Shown piece by piece: positions 32,324 to 32,450 of a stretch of DNA of 32,450 bases (positions are counted from its first letter, which is position 1; each line of letters opens with the position of its first letter). Origin of the DNA: JBFWPF01 sp050250135. GTDB lineage: Bacteria > Chlamydiota > Chlamydiia > Chlamydiales > JAFEGQ01. The notes beneath the pieces are model-generated. The model saw only the letters and a program-made list of their open reading frames with translations. It had not been told where the DNA came from and did no database searches. A program made the position numbers and the translations under genes. The stretch lies in the NCBI GenBank assembly GCA_050250135.1, contig JBFWPF010000024.1, positions 1-32,450 of the forward strand, given 5' to 3'.

Positions 32324-32450
32324 GGGGCTGTGTTGAAAAAGTCGATTTTCGGTGATTTGACCTGCCATCGTCACCCCCCTCACACAATCCCTAGGCCGTT
32401 GTCCGGATCATCTTGTTGAGCAAGATACATCGGAGTATCACCTCAATCCT
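32324..32450 (-). mobile_element. Right-edge insertion sequence, partial
   Basis: The terminal sequence GGGGCTGTGTTGAAAAAGTC (32324-32343) has the form of an insertion-sequence terminal inverted repeat (similar ends occur in IS1182/IS4/IS5-type elements). It interrupts a gene, and a transposase-like C-terminus reads toward it on the minus strand. The other end lies outside the window. Confidence 0.65.
32391..32450 (-). CDS. Transposase C-terminal fragment, partial at the window edge
   Basis: The last 19 codons before a TAG at 32391-32393 read RIEVILRCILLNKMIRTTA, a basic, helical C-terminus of the kind seen in some transposases. It continues beyond the window, so family and intactness cannot be judged. 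Support comes mainly from the terminal repeat beside it. Confidence 0.5.
   Translation of the reverse strand, partial: RIEVILRCILLNKMIRTTA

Overview
The window looks like a piece of a chromosome from a Chlamydiota bacterium, probably one of the environmental, amoeba- or protist-associated lineages rather than Chlamydia itself. The evidence is a chlamydial-type histone Hc1 gene, a chlamydial-type DnaA, the reduced division cluster rsmH-ftsL-ftsI-murE-amiA, and nqrBCDE without nqrA or nqrF. From about 7.9 to 32.2 kb the gene order follows the Chlamydia trachomatis order CT268-CT281 (amiA, murE, pbp3, ftsL-like, rsmH, then divergently CT273, CT274, dnaA2, bactofilin, then nqrB-E), with extra genes inserted. 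By eye the DNA is clearly GC-rich, which is unusual for this phylum.

Layout. 1-0.6 kb: a 5'-truncated short-chain dehydrogenase joined to a 23-bp tandem repeat. 0.6-3.3 kb (minus): an alpha/beta hydrolase, an unlisted 57-codon gene and a sodium:neurotransmitter-symporter-family transporter. 3.6-5.3 kb (plus): hctA with a strong terminator, then yajC-pcm. 5.3-7.7 kb (minus): a membrane protein of unknown function and gnd. 7.81-7.88 kb: tRNA-Arg(CCU). 7.9-13.0 kb (minus): rsmH-ftsL-ftsI-murE-amiA, every junction overlapping, for peptidoglycan synthesis and turnover at the division site. 13.0-15.3 kb (plus): two copies of a two-gene cassette (small protein plus TPR chaperone-like protein), separated by a 0.6-kb island of mobile repeats. 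15.3-16.4 kb (minus): a DegT/PseC-type aminotransferase. 16.4-20.9 kb (plus): dnaA with DnaA-box-like sites upstream, a bactofilin, a cysteine-rich outer-membrane protein and a secreted beta-propeller. 20.9-28.3 kb: an endo/exonuclease-phosphatase-family protein, an atypical kinase behind an AT-rich leader, a degenerate ComF and a giant AsmA/TamB-like protein. 28.3-28.5 kb: a 153-bp palindromic element. 28.5-32.2 kb (plus): nqrBCDE. 32.2-32.45 kb: a gene start cut by an insertion sequence that leaves the window.

The most notable points are: a palindromic repeat that forms the 5' end of nqrC and recurs at 14.2 kb; three different small palindromic or inverted-repeat elements; the duplicated small-protein/TPR cassette; a hairpin that encloses the Shine-Dalgarno sequence and start codon of the beta-propeller gene; a kinase fold that lacks the usual ATP-binding lysine; and the uncatalogued 57-codon gene coupled to the transporter. 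No CRISPR array or complete transposon was found.
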